From Clostridia bacterium (GTDB lineage Bacteria > Bacillota > Clostridia > Oscillospirales > Acutalibacteraceae), in contig JAFRMR010000003.1 of assembly GCA_017430535.1 (NCBI GenBank), positions 310,001-374,000 on the forward strand: a DNA stretch of 64,000 nt, given 5' to 3'. Of the stretch, positions 24,786 through 33,163 are shown one piece after another. Numbering within the stretch: the stretch's first letter is position 1; every line of letters begins with the position of its first letter. The notes beneath the pieces are model-generated. The model saw nothing but the letters and a program-made list of their open reading frames with translations, was not told the origin of the DNA and searched no databases. A program made the position numbers and the translations under genes.

Positions 24786-25523
24786 TCAGCCTAAGCTGAC
24801 CGTTTTATAAAATTCAAGCGCTTTGAATGATTTGCCGGTACGGCGAAGTAGGAAGTTTTCCGTAACTCTGCCGAAAAGCTCCTCATCTGCCGGAGTAAGT
24901 GCAAAGGAATAGATTCTGTCCACCGGGTTAAGAGTTACATGGCGCATAGCCGTAAGCACACCGGGGGTGATAACAAAATTACCCTTCTTATGTTTTTCGC
25001 AGAAAAATCTGCCTGAATCCGTATCAAAATAAACATTGCCAGCAGGATTATCGCCGCAGATACCACAGGCGGATAAATCCGGGGCGAAACCCGCAAGGGA
25101 AATAAGCTTAAGTTCCGTGACTGCTTTAAGGAACTGTTTGCTCCTCTTCTCTTTCTGAAGAAATGAAAGAGAATTGAGAATAACTCTGAGTGAATCCGGG
25201 GCAGGTTCCCCTTCGGGTATAAGCTCCACTGCCAGTGAGCAGAAATACTGACCCAGCGCAAGGCGCTCAATATCCTGCCTGAGCTCAAAAAACACTTCTT
25301 TTGCCTCGGCGCGGTTAATTGTGTAACTGTCCCTTCCGGTGTAAACCGAAAACCGGCCGTAACAGAAGGTCTGGGTTGCCGCCTGCATCTGGCTGTTTGA
25401 TTTTTTTGCTTTATTTGCAAAAGCCCTTATTACTCCGTAATCCGCAGTAAGCAGTGTTACTATTCTGTCGCTTTCCCCGGCATCGCCGGATTTGAGCACA
25501 AGGGCATCTGTTTCAAATGACAT
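24786..25523 (-). CDS. recO: DNA repair protein RecO
   Basis: Loads RecA with RecR in gap repair. 245 residues: N-terminal OB fold (TDALVLKSGDAGESDRIVTLLTADYGVIRAFANKAKK), helical middle with LERLALGQYFCSLAVELI, and a C-terminal zinc site CGICGDN...FCEKH. Eight nt separate it from era. Confidence 0.94.
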   Translation of the reverse strand: MSFETDALVLKSGDAGESDRIVTLLTADYGVIRAFANKAKKSNSQMQAATQTFCYGRFSVYTGRDSYTINRAEAKEVFFELRQDIERLALGQYFCSLAVELIPEGEPAPDSLRVILNSLSFLQKEKRSKQFLKAVTELKLISLAGFAPDLSACGICGDNPAGNVYFDTDSGRFFCEKHKKGNFVITPGVLTAMRHVTLNPVDRIYSFALTPADEELFGRVTENFLLRRTGKSFKALEFYKTVSLG

Positions 25524-25531
25524 AATATACC

Positions 25532-26419
25532 TCAGTCAAGGCCGAAATTGCGGATAAGCCCTTCTCTGTTTCGCCAATCCTCTTTAACCTTTACCCAGCA
25601 CTGGAGGTTGATTTTGCAGCAGAAAAAGTTTTCCATATCAATTCTGGCCCTTGTGGATATTTTTTTTAGCATATCGCCTTTTTTACCGATTATTATACCT
25701 TTGTGGCTCTCTTTTTCGCAGTAAATAAGAGCCTCCACATCCATAATATCGCTGCCCGCTCGTTCACGCATTTTTTCAATGCTTACAGCTACGCCGTGGG
25801 GAATCTCCTTATCAAGCAGAAGCAGCATTTTTTCTCTGATAAGCTCGGCGGCAATTACCCTCTCAGGCTGATCGGTCAGGGTATCATCGGGGAAAAAGTG
25901 CACCGAAGGGTAAGCTGTTTTTTCAAGCTCATCCATAAGAGCGTCAAGATTTTCGCCGTTAAGTGCGCTGACAGGCACAACAGCCTCAAAATCATAAGCC
26001 GAAGTAAAATCCAGGATTTTCTTCATCAGCTTCTCTTTATCTTTAACTAAATCAGTTTTATTAAGAGCGAGAATAACCGGGGCGTTTTCTTTCTTAAGCC
26101 GCTGAAGGAGTTCTTTTTCTCTCTCGTTTATTTCACCCTCGGCCTCGGTTACAAACAGGCAGGCATCCGTGCCGGAAATCCCCTCGCCCACGGCCCTTAT
26201 CATTTTTTCGCCCAGCTTATTCTTGGGGCGGTGGTATCCCGGGGTATCGGTAAACACAAACTGGGTTTCGCCCTTTGTAAGAACGCCAACTATTCTTGTT
26301 CTGGTTGTCTGGGGTTTCTGGGTAACAATGGCAACCTTTTTGCCCAAAAGCTTATTCAGGATGGATGATTTACCCACATTGGGGCAGCCGACTATGGCAA
26401 TAAAAGAGGTTTTTGTCAT
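25532..26419 (-). CDS. era: GTPase Era
   Basis: Ribosome-assembly GTPase that binds the 3' end of 16S rRNA. G1 GCPNVGKSSILN, G2 TTRTRIVGVL, G3 DTPGYHRP, G4 NKTD, G5 SALNGEN, and a C-terminal KH domain (IYCEKESHKGIIIGKKGDMLKKISTRAR). 295 residues, standard length. Its ATG overlaps the dgkA stop by 4 nt. Confidence 0.97.
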   Translation of the reverse strand: MTKTSFIAIVGCPNVGKSSILNKLLGKKVAIVTQKPQTTRTRIVGVLTKGETQFVFTDTPGYHRPKNKLGEKMIRAVGEGISGTDACLFVTEAEGEINEREKELLQRLKKENAPVILALNKTDLVKDKEKLMKKILDFTSAYDFEAVVPVSALNGENLDALMDELEKTAYPSVHFFPDDTLTDQPERVIAAELIREKMLLLLDKEIPHGVAVSIEKMRERAGSDIMDVEALIYCEKESHKGIIIGKKGDMLKKISTRARIDMENFFCCKINLQCWVKVKEDWRNREGLIRNFGLD

Positions 26420-27135
26420 TCTTCATCCTCCCCGTTTTCTTCGCCGGGTTCTTCTGCCGGGTTCTCCGGTTCGGCGGCTTCCTCGGAGGCAGATTCGGTT
26501 TCTTCCGGTTCATCGGAAGTTTCGGGATCGGATTCGTCTTCATCCTCTTCTGTTTCCGCATTTTCTTCGGAAGTATTTACGGCTTCTTCACTGCTTTCGG
26601 ACAATATATCTTCAGCATCACCGGTTTCGGAGTTTTCATCCTCCTCAGCGGTATCTTCTTCATTTTTGGGTTTGAACCTTACCGAGGGCAGGAAAACAAA
26701 AGCAAGGGAAAACACTACGCTGACAATGAGGGCCACAAGGGCAAGCACATTTTCGGAATAGTATTCTTTCATTCTGACAAATGCTTCCGGCTGGAACATA
26801 ATAACAACACCGGCAACAACAGAGAAAAATGCGGCAATAAGCACAGCGCCTGCAGCGGCATCCTTGGCAGCGCCGGCAACCGGATTATCTTCGGGGCAGG
26901 CAAGGTTAACAGCTCTTTCAACAGCAGTATTCACCGCCTCAAGGCCCATTACCAGAGCGCACAAGGCAAGAAGCACTCCGTACTCCGCATTTGATATTTC
27001 AAAAAAATCATACAGAGTAAGGAAGCCGAACATATATGCCGTAAAGCAAAGATGGATACGCATATTTCTTTCTTTTACAAGGCAGTAAACCACACCTCTG
27101 CCGGCATAAACAAATCCTTTTAAAAAATCTTTCAT
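26416..27135 (-). CDS. dgkA: Diacylglycerol/undecaprenol kinase with unusual acidic C-terminal tail
   Basis: Integral membrane lipid kinase that recycles undecaprenol or diacylglycerol. The core (1-110) has KGFVYAGRGVVYCLVKERNMRIHL, LEAVNTAVERAVNLACPEDNPVAGAAKDAAAGAVLIAA, the full family signature with the catalytic Glu and Asp. Unlike the usual ~120-residue protein, it continues with a fourth hydrophobic hairpin (VLALVALIVSVVFSLAFVF) and then about 85 residues made almost only of Glu, Asp, Ser, Thr and Pro. Overlaps ybeY and era by 4 nt each. Confidence 0.9.
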   Translation of the reverse strand: MKDFLKGFVYAGRGVVYCLVKERNMRIHLCFTAYMFGFLTLYDFFEISNAEYGVLLALCALVMGLEAVNTAVERAVNLACPEDNPVAGAAKDAAAGAVLIAAFFSVVAGVVIMFQPEAFVRMKEYYSENVLALVALIVSVVFSLAFVFLPSVRFKPKNEEDTAEEDENSETGDAEDILSESSEEAVNTSEENAETEEDEDESDPETSDEPEETESASEEAAEPENPAEEPGEENGEDEE

Positions 27136-27638
27136 TGAGGATTCTCCATTACATAACTTTCATTTCTCTTAAGCCCCAGTTCCATAAGGACTTTTTCTTC
27201 TCTTTCACGCATTCTTACCTCTTCCACCCCGCCGTTTTCGTGGTCATAGCCGAGAAGGTGAAGCATGGAGTGAACGGTAAGAAAGCCGATTTCTCTCTGC
27301 AGGGAGTGGCCGTATTCCTCAGCCTGCTTTACTGCATGGGGAACTGAAATAACAATATCGCCCAGCAGCTTTGCTCCCGTGGACGGGTTGATATCGTAAA
27401 CTCCGTTTTCGCCGAGGGGAAAGGAGAGCACATCTGTGGAGCAGTCTTTATGGCGGTAGGTCTTATTCAGCTGAGCAATATATTCATCGCCTGTAAAAGT
27501 AACACTGATTTCGGCAGGGCTGCCGAAGCCCTCATTTTCAAGCACCGCCGCACAGCATTTGCGCACAAGCAGACGCACACCGGAGGGAACCGGTACCGGG
27601 GATTCATCGGAAATAAGAACCTTAACCTTTCCGGGCAT
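27132..27638 (-). CDS. ybeY: Endoribonuclease YbeY (rRNA maturation factor)
   Basis: Metal-dependent RNase in 16S rRNA 3' processing. The zinc motif is HSMLHLLGYDHEN, preceded by the conserved LNKTYRHKDCSTDVLSFP block. ATG 27638 (MPGKVKV) is preferred because AGGAGA lies 9 nt upstream; an in-frame ATG at 27659 lacks a site. The start lies inside the 3' end of phoH (17-nt overlap), and the stop overlaps dgkA. Confidence 0.93.
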   Translation of the reverse strand: MPGKVKVLISDESPVPVPSGVRLLVRKCCAAVLENEGFGSPAEISVTFTGDEYIAQLNKTYRHKDCSTDVLSFPLGENGVYDINPSTGAKLLGDIVISVPHAVKQAEEYGHSLQREIGFLTVHSMLHLLGYDHENGGVEEVRMREREEKVLMELGLKRNESYVMENPQ

Positions 27639-28602
27639 TTCTGATTCTCTCCTCTTCATTTTTTTCGTAGGCTTTGATTATATCCTGAACAAGGCGGTGC
27701 CTTACAACATCCTTTTCATTCAGGCGGATTATTCCTATATCTTCGACATTTTTGAGCACCTTAACTGCATCTTTAAGCCCGGAGCGCTTTCCCTCGGGCA
27801 GGTCTATCTGGGTAACATCGCCGGTAACAACCATTTTGGAGTTGAAACCGAGACGGGTAAGGAACATCTTCATCTGCTCCGTTGTGGTATTCTGCGCTTC
27901 ATCCAGAATAACGAAACTGTCATCAAGGGTACGGCCCCTCATATAGGCAAGGGGCGCAACCTCAATATCACCACGCTCCTGATGTTTCTGGAAATTCTCG
28001 GCGCCCAGCATATCAAAAAGAGCATCATACAGGGGCCTCAGATAGGGATCAACCTTCTGCTGAAGGTCGCCGGGCAGAAAGCCGAGGCTTTCGCCTGCTT
28101 CAACCGCAGGCCTTGTAAGGATAATACGGTTAATCTTTTTTGCTCTGAAAGCCGTAACAGCCATTGCAACGGCAAGGTAGGTTTTGCCGGTGCCGGCAGG
28201 GCCAACGCCAAGAGTAATGGTGTTGCTGCGTATGCTCTCAATATATTTCTTCTGGCCCAAGGTTTTGGGCTTTATGGGTTTGCCTTTTGCGGAAATGCAG
28301 ATGCAGTCCGCTGTCATCTGCTCAAGCTTATCCTCGCTGCCCTCGTTTACCAGTGAAAGAACATATCTTACATTCTGGTCGCTGAGAGCTTCGCCGTGGT
28401 TGATAAGGGTAAGAAGCCCGTTTATTGCCCGGGCGCCCTTCTGCACATTTTCCGCTTCACCCACAACCTTAAGGTCAGAGCCTCTGCTGATAACGGAAAC
28501 ATCAAATTCTTTCTCTATAAGTTTTATGTTTTCATCAAAAGAACCGAACAGGCTTACGGCCTGCTCCATACGGTCAACATTTATAATCTGCTCAAACATC
28601 AA
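27622..28602 (-). CDS. phoH: PhoH-like ATPase
   Basis: Cytoplasmic P-loop ATPase, in Firmicutes always near ybeY and linked to RNA metabolism. 326 residues: an N-terminal KH-like region (FDVSVISRGSDLKVVGEAENVQKGARAI), Walker A GVGPAGTGKTYLAVAMAV, LTRPAVEAGESLGFLPGDLQQKVDPYLRPLYD, Walker B FVILDEAQNTTTEQMKMFLTR, and GDVTQIDLP. First gene of the minus-strand train. RBS on the minus strand is weak (GGGGTTTTTTG). Confidence 0.94.
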   Translation of the reverse strand: MMFEQIINVDRMEQAVSLFGSFDENIKLIEKEFDVSVISRGSDLKVVGEAENVQKGARAINGLLTLINHGEALSDQNVRYVLSLVNEGSEDKLEQMTADCICISAKGKPIKPKTLGQKKYIESIRSNTITLGVGPAGTGKTYLAVAMAVTAFRAKKINRIILTRPAVEAGESLGFLPGDLQQKVDPYLRPLYDALFDMLGAENFQKHQERGDIEVAPLAYMRGRTLDDSFVILDEAQNTTTEQMKMFLTRLGFNSKMVVTGDVTQIDLPEGKRSGLKDAVKVLKNVEDIGIIRLNEKDVVRHRLVQDIIKAYEKNEEERIRNARKG

Positions 28603-28633
28603 AAAACCCCGCAGTATCTCTATTTTAAATAAC

Positions 28634-28662
28634 AGTATATCACAATATGCAGAGAAATTGTA
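28634..28662 (-). promoter_or_regulatory. Possible promoter of phoH-ybeY-dgkA-era-recO train
   Basis: Minus-strand TACAAT (28657-28662), 17-nt spacer, TATACT (28634-28639). The -35 is poor. A short inverted repeat TATACT-TAAT-AGTATA lies just upstream and could be an operator; the support is weak. Confidence 0.35.
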
Positions 28663-28716
28663 TACTTAATAGTATATAAAAATAAAGACAAATATTGTGC
28701 ATTTTATTTCCCGTTC

Positions 28717-28745
28717 TTGACTTTTACCCGGATTAACAGTAAAAT
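28717..28745 (+). promoter_or_regulatory. Promoter of FHA protein-mutS2 operon
   Basis: TTGACT (28717-28722), 17-nt spacer, TAAAAT (28740-28745). The predicted start near 28752 excludes the in-frame GTG at 28751 as the start codon of the next gene. Confidence 0.7.
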
Positions 28746-28783
28746 TTAATGTGAAATTTTGTGCACTTACGGAGGCGCGAAAA

Positions 28784-29194
28784 GTGGCAATAAACTATCT
28801 GCGGGAATTTTCCGGATATGTACTGCCCCCTCTCGCTCTGGTGATTCTCGGGCTTTGCCTGGGAGCTCTTCTGAGCAGGCGGAATCAGGACCTGGGAAAA
28901 ATCCGTATTGTAAATACTGCAAACGGAGATGTTTTCCCCATTACCGGGCGGGAAACATCCCTTGGCAGACATAAAAACTGCGATATTGTGCTGAATTATG
29001 AAACGGTTTCAAAACAGCAGGCAGTTATCATCTGCAAGAAAGACGGCTGGTACATAAAGAAGGTTTCCGGCGCCGCAGCTGAAATAAAGGTAAACGGAAA
29101 CACGGTTGAAAAGCCTGCTATGCTTAAAACCGGAGACATTATACAATTGGGCGGGGTTAAGCTTTTATTTGAAAACCACGCAAACGGGAGGTAA
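28784..29194 (+). CDS. Membrane-anchored FHA-domain protein
   Basis: Single N-terminal membrane helix (YVLPPLALVILGLCLGALL, about 10-29) followed by a cytoplasmic forkhead-associated domain: IRIVNTANGDVFPITGRETSLGRHKNCDIVLNYETVSKQQAVI, with LGRHKNCDI as the phosphothreonine-binding arginine loop. The usual S-R/K-x-H after it is SKQQA, so His is replaced by Gln. The GTG start at 28784 is chosen because GGAGG lies 9 nt upstream and the promoter rules out 28751. FHA domains read phospho-Thr marks; a kinase is encoded 10 kb away at 38831 (no proof of a link). Confidence 0.85.
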   Translation: MAINYLREFSGYVLPPLALVILGLCLGALLSRRNQDLGKIRIVNTANGDVFPITGRETSLGRHKNCDIVLNYETVSKQQAVIICKKDGWYIKKVSGAAAEIKVNGNTVEKPAMLKTGDIIQLGGVKLLFENHANGR

Positions 29195-29199
29195 CTGAA

Positions 29200-30153
29200 A
29201 TGGCAAGAAAAAAGAGAAAAAACAGGCTGGCACTGCCGGCGGGAATCATAACCGTTCTGCTTGCCGTGGTTGGTCTTATAACCGTGATTAAAGCGGGCTC
29301 CGGATATATTGCGGACCAGAAAAACAAAACGATAAAAAAAGCCGGATTTGAGCAGCTTCTCAAACCCGTTGTAATGTTTGATCCGGATCCTTTTGACGAC
29401 CTTACTCAGGCGGATAAATCACAGCTGCTTTACGCTGCGGTATGGAACCTGCTGCTTGATAAGGAAGGAATTGAGCGTTACCCTTATTCCCAGGGCGAGC
29501 ATTTCGGCATTCAGGTACCCCAGGCGGATATTGAGCAGAGCTTCATTTCCCTTTTCGGCAAGGAAATAGACATTGCATCCCTTCACGGCACAATAGATAT
29601 GAGCAAATACGATATTACCTACGATGCTCCCGTGCAGAGCTATATACTGCCCATTACCGGCGTTGACTCAATCTATACCCCGAAAGTTTATGATATAGAA
29701 AAACAGGGCAACAGTTTCCTGCTTACCGTGGGATACATAAGCAACAAGGCCTGGGCAGATATTGAGGGTGATGAATTAACCGCCCCCGAGCCCGATAAAT
29801 ATATGAATATTACCGTAAGGCAGAACGGCGATATGCAGTATGTTGCCTCAATTCAGGCAGCGGACAGAACCGAGATTGCCTCAAGAGCTCCCACCACAGC
29901 GGAGTATTATGAGGAAGAAGAAACCACCGCCCCCGAAGAAACAACCGAGGAATTTACGGAAGAATCAACAGAGCCTCAGTACGAAACCGTTACCGATGAG
30001 AACGGTGAACCGGTTACAGATGAAAACGGCGAGGCGGTAACCCAGGAAGTAACCGGAGTTACTCCCGAAAATGACTCGGAATCCACCGGTGAAAGCGAAA
30101 CCGGCGAAAGCAGCGAAAACACAGAAGAATCAGCAGAGGAAAACATACAGTAA
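29200..30153 (+). CDS. Membrane-anchored extracellular protein with Glu/Thr-rich C-terminus, unknown function
   Basis: I do not recognise the family. A basic start (MARKKRKNR) and one membrane helix (LPAGIITVLLAVVGLITVI, about 12-30) indicate a signal anchor. The ectodomain (about 45-235) includes FDDLTQADKSQLLYAAVWNLLLD, YPYSQGEHFGIQVPQADIE and MNITVRQNGDMQYVASIQAAD, which looks alpha/beta. From about 235 to the end it is a disordered tail rich in Glu, Thr and Ser, with the repeat VTDENGEPVTDENGEAVT. It lies 5 nt after the FHA gene and 21 nt before mutS2, so the three form one operon. Confidence 0.75.
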   Translation: MARKKRKNRLALPAGIITVLLAVVGLITVIKAGSGYIADQKNKTIKKAGFEQLLKPVVMFDPDPFDDLTQADKSQLLYAAVWNLLLDKEGIERYPYSQGEHFGIQVPQADIEQSFISLFGKEIDIASLHGTIDMSKYDITYDAPVQSYILPITGVDSIYTPKVYDIEKQGNSFLLTVGYISNKAWADIEGDELTAPEPDKYMNITVRQNGDMQYVASIQAADRTEIASRAPTTAEYYEEEETTAPEETTEEFTEESTEPQYETVTDENGEPVTDENGEAVTQEVTGVTPENDSESTGESETGESSENTEESAEENIQ

Positions 30154-30174
30154 ACCACAGAGGTTATTATATTT

Positions 30175-32565
30175 ATGACATCTTTTGAAAGATACTCCCG
30201 CTCTCTGGAATTTGACAGGGTTCTGGAAAAGCTGGCGGAATTTGCCGGCTGTGACGATGCAAAAGAAACCATATTGAGCCTTAAGCCGGAAACGAATCTT
30301 GACCTTGCAAACGCACTGCTTAAGCAGACCGTTGATGCCCACATGCTTCTGGCAAGGTTCGGCGGCCCCTCTTTCGGGGGTATGAAAAATGTGAACAACG
30401 CCCTGGCAAGAGCTGCCGCAGGCAGTGTGCTCAATACAAGAGAGCTGCTGGATATAGGCGAGGTGCTCAGGGTGATACGCTCCCTTTCCCAGTGGAGAGG
30501 CACAAACGCAGGCGTACCCAGCGCCCTTGATAACCTTTTCAACGCCCTTTACCCCAACAAATACCTTGAAAGCGCAATTTTTGATGCAATTATTGCGGAA
30601 AACGAGTTTTCAGACAACGCCTCCCCAACTCTTGCGGATATAAGAAGAAAAATCCGGGTGCAGGAGAGCCGGGTTAGAGAACAGCTTGATAAACTGACTC
30701 GCTCCGCAAGTTATTCAAAATACCTTCAGGATAACATTGTTACCCAACGAAACGGCAGATTTGTTGTGCCCGTTAAGGCAGAGCACAGAGCAAATGTGCC
30801 CGGCCTTGTGCATGATACTTCTTCCAGCGGAGCCACGGTTTTTGTGGAACCCATGAGCGTGGTTGAAGCCAACAACGAAATAAGAGTGCTTCAGTCAAAA
30901 GAAAAGGAAGAGATTGAGAGAATACTCTACGAACTTTCCGCCTCCGCCGGGGATAATGCCGAAGCAATTAAAAACAGTTATGAATGCGCTGTTGAGCTGA
31001 ATGTGATATTTGCAAAAGCCCAGTTTGCATACAGCATAAAAGCCAGCCCTGCAATCCTTAATGACAAGGGCATTATTGACCTTAAAGGCGCAAGGCACCC
31101 ACTTATCCCTGCGCAAAAAGTTGTGCCCGTTGATATTTGCCTTGGCAGGGATTTTGACACTCTGGTAATCACCGGCCCCAACACCGGCGGCAAAACCGTT
31201 TCAATCAAAACACTGGGGCTTCTTACATTTATGTCAATGTGCGGCCTTATGATACCCGCCAAAGACAGAAGCGAAATTTCCGTATTTGATGAAATTCTTG
31301 CGGATATAGGTGACGAACAGAGCATTGAACAGTCCCTTTCCACCTTTTCCGCTCATATGACAAATATTGTATCAATACTCAAAACTGCGGATGATAAAAG
31401 TCTGGTGCTCATTGATGAACTGGGCTCCGGCACCGATCCCGTTGAGGGCGCCGCCCTTGCAATGGCAATCCTTGAGCAACTTAAACGGCAGGGAGCAAAA
31501 ACCGCAGCCACAACCCACTACGCCGAGCTTAAGGCTTATGCCCTTGAAACCCCCGGTGTGGAAAACGGCTGCTGTGAATTTGATATAACTACATTAAAGC
31601 CCACATACCGCCTTCTTATAGGCGTACCAGGCAAATCCAATGCTCTTTCCATCAGCGAAAAGCTTGGGCTTCCAAATGATGTGATTAACAGAGCAAAAGA
31701 GCTTATTTCCTCAGAAAACAAAGAATTCGAAAATGTAGTTGATAAGCTGGAAGAAACCCGCAGAAAAATGGAAATAGAGTACGATAAAGCCCGCGAGCTT
31801 TCGGAATCCGCTTCCAGAGAAAAAGAGAAAACCGAGCAGCAGAAACAGGAAATCACAAAACTGCGTGAGCAGGAAATGGAAAAGGCAAAAGGCCAGGCGC
31901 TGAAAGTTGTTGAGCAGGCAAAGCGGGAAGCATACGCTCTGCTGCAGGAACTGGACAAGCTCAAAAAAGAGCAGGCAAAAACCAAAGATGTTTCCGAGCT
32001 TGCCAGAAGAGCGAAAGCCGCAGTTAAAAAAGGCATAAGCGCCATTGACTCTGCTGCGGATCCCATAGTTGAAGCCGATGATGATGAAGACTATGTTCTG
32101 CCCCGTCCCGTAAAAGCCGGAGACAATGTGGTGATAAGAGACCTGGGCAAAACGGCAAAGGTTATTTCACCGGCTGATAAAAACGGCAATGTTGAGGTTC
32201 TTGCCGGGTCCCTGAGGACAAGGGTTAAAGAAAGCAACCTTAAACTGATTGAAGGTCAGGTGAAAGAAACAAAAACAAAAACCACACCTAAACTTACGGG
32301 CGAAAGCAGGCTTAATATGGCAGCCGATACCCGTCTTGACCTTAGGGGAATGACTGTTGACGACTGCCTGATTGAACTTGACAGATTCATAGACCGGAGC
32401 CTCAGAACCGGACTAAAAGAGTTCACCATAGTTCACGGAAAAGGTACCGGCGCCCTGAGAAAAGCGGTTACTTCTTACCTTAAATCCTCCCCCTTTGTGG
32501 AATCCTCGCGGCTGGGAGTTTACGGCGAGGGCGAAGACGGAGTTACTATAGTTGTTCTCAAATAA
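30175..32565 (+). CDS. mutS2: Endonuclease MutS2
   Basis: MutS-like ATPase that acts on collided ribosomes/recombination intermediates. The 796 residues contain the ATPase core GPNTGGKTVSIKTLG (Walker A), FSAHMTNIV, LVLIDELGSGTDPVEGAALAMAIL (Walker B/signature) and TTHYAELKAYAL, a coiled coil around 515-600 and a C-terminal Smr nuclease domain LDLRGMTVDDCLIELDRFID ... IVHGKGTGALRKAV. The mismatch-recognition domain I of MutS is missing, as expected for MutS2. Confidence 0.96.
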   Translation: MTSFERYSRSLEFDRVLEKLAEFAGCDDAKETILSLKPETNLDLANALLKQTVDAHMLLARFGGPSFGGMKNVNNALARAAAGSVLNTRELLDIGEVLRVIRSLSQWRGTNAGVPSALDNLFNALYPNKYLESAIFDAIIAENEFSDNASPTLADIRRKIRVQESRVREQLDKLTRSASYSKYLQDNIVTQRNGRFVVPVKAEHRANVPGLVHDTSSSGATVFVEPMSVVEANNEIRVLQSKEKEEIERILYELSASAGDNAEAIKNSYECAVELNVIFAKAQFAYSIKASPAILNDKGIIDLKGARHPLIPAQKVVPVDICLGRDFDTLVITGPNTGGKTVSIKTLGLLTFMSMCGLMIPAKDRSEISVFDEILADIGDEQSIEQSLSTFSAHMTNIVSILKTADDKSLVLIDELGSGTDPVEGAALAMAILEQLKRQGAKTAATTHYAELKAYALETPGVENGCCEFDITTLKPTYRLLIGVPGKSNALSISEKLGLPNDVINRAKELISSENKEFENVVDKLEETRRKMEIEYDKARELSESASREKEKTEQQKQEITKLREQEMEKAKGQALKVVEQAKREAYALLQELDKLKKEQAKTKDVSELARRAKAAVKKGISAIDSAADPIVEADDDEDYVLPRPVKAGDNVVIRDLGKTAKVISPADKNGNVEVLAGSLRTRVKESNLKLIEGQVKETKTKTTPKLTGESRLNMAADTRLDLRGMTVDDCLIELDRFIDRSLRTGLKEFTIVHGKGTGALRKAVTSYLKSSPFVESSRLGVYGEGEDGVTIVVLK

Positions 32566-32636
32566 TTTTTGCCGGAAAAGAGAGCATATTTAGGTGTTTT
32601 TCTCAGATAAAACAGCACATATTGTTGTTTTTCCGG

Positions 32637-32657
32637 CCCGTAAAAATGCGGGTTTTT
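32637..32657 (+). terminator. Probable terminator after mutS2
   Basis: CCCG (32637-32640) and CGGG (32649-32652) with a T5 tail, preceded by a longer-range pairing GCCGGAAAA (32571-32579) with TTTTCCGGC (32629-32637 region). Short stem, so moderate confidence. Confidence 0.5.
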
Positions 32658-32686
32658 GAACACAGATTTTTCATTGAAAATATGTA

Positions 32687-32715
32687 TTGACAAACCCATT
32701 TTCTTATAGTATAAT
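32687..32715 (+). promoter_or_regulatory. Perfect-consensus promoter of ylxM-ffh-rpsP-khpA-rimM-trmD
   Basis: TTGACA (32687-32692), 17-nt spacer, TATAAT (32710-32715): an exact match to the vegetative sigma consensus, the best in the window, in line with a highly expressed ribosomal/SRP operon. Confidence 0.9.
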
Positions 32716-32719
32716 ACCC

Positions 32720-32755
32720 ACCTGTAAAGTTTAAAAGCTTTACAGGTATTTTTTG
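32720..32755 (+). promoter_or_regulatory. Hairpin at the transcript 5' end of the ylxM-ffh operon
   Basis: ACCTGTAAAG (32720-32729) and CTTTACAGGT (32738-32747) make a perfect 10-bp stem with an 8-nt loop, followed by ATTTTTTG. It begins within a few nt of the expected transcription start and ends about 10 nt before the AAAGGAGG of ylxM. It looks like a terminator placed as a leader: a possible attenuator, or a 5' stabilising stem. Confidence 0.6.
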
Positions 32756-32778
32756 ACTTTTCAGAAAGGAGGATTGTT

Positions 32779-33144
32779 GTGGCAAAAAATTATGAAATGG
32801 CCGTACTTATGGATTTTTACGGCGAAATGCTTACCGAAAAACAGCGGGCTTTTCTTGATTATTACTACAATGACGATCTCTCTCTTTCCGAAATAGCCGA
32901 AAACGAAGGCATAACCCGTCAGGGCGTGAGAGATACCATAAAAAGAGCTGAGGCACAGATGATTGAAATGGAAGAACGGCTTGGCATTGCAAAGAGATTT
33001 TCCGAAATGAGCGAAGGCCTTAACGATATTATAAACTATTCAAATAAAATCACCGAATACAACCTGCGCCATGGCCTCTCAAAAGAAATAAACGATATGA
33101 GCCTTTATATCAAATCAACGGCCATGACCCTTTTGGAAAGCTGA
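32779..33144 (+). CDS. ylxM: YlxM, SRP-associated helix-turn-helix protein
   Basis: Small protein of the signal recognition particle operon in Firmicutes. 121 residues: MDFYGEMLTEKQRAFLDYYYNDDLSLSEIAENEGITRQGVRDTIKRAE is a sigma-70 region 4-like helix-turn-helix, then a coiled-coil tail. GTG start with AAAGGAGG 6 nt upstream. ffh follows after 19 nt. Confidence 0.94.
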   Translation: MAKNYEMAVLMDFYGEMLTEKQRAFLDYYYNDDLSLSEIAENEGITRQGVRDTIKRAEAQMIEMEERLGIAKRFSEMSEGLNDIINYSNKITEYNLRHGLSKEINDMSLYIKSTAMTLLES

Positions 33145-33163
33145 TAAAGCGAGGTGAACTTAC

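Noticed and set aside
28751-28783. GTG 28751 as start of the FHA protein
   Set aside because: It lies 5 nt after the -10 box, at or before the expected transcription start; GTG 28784 has a proper GGAGG.
29900-30150. GAA/ACC-rich low-complexity stretch
   Set aside because: It encodes the Glu/Thr tail of the anchored protein in an intact reading frame; no sign of a CRISPR or satellite.
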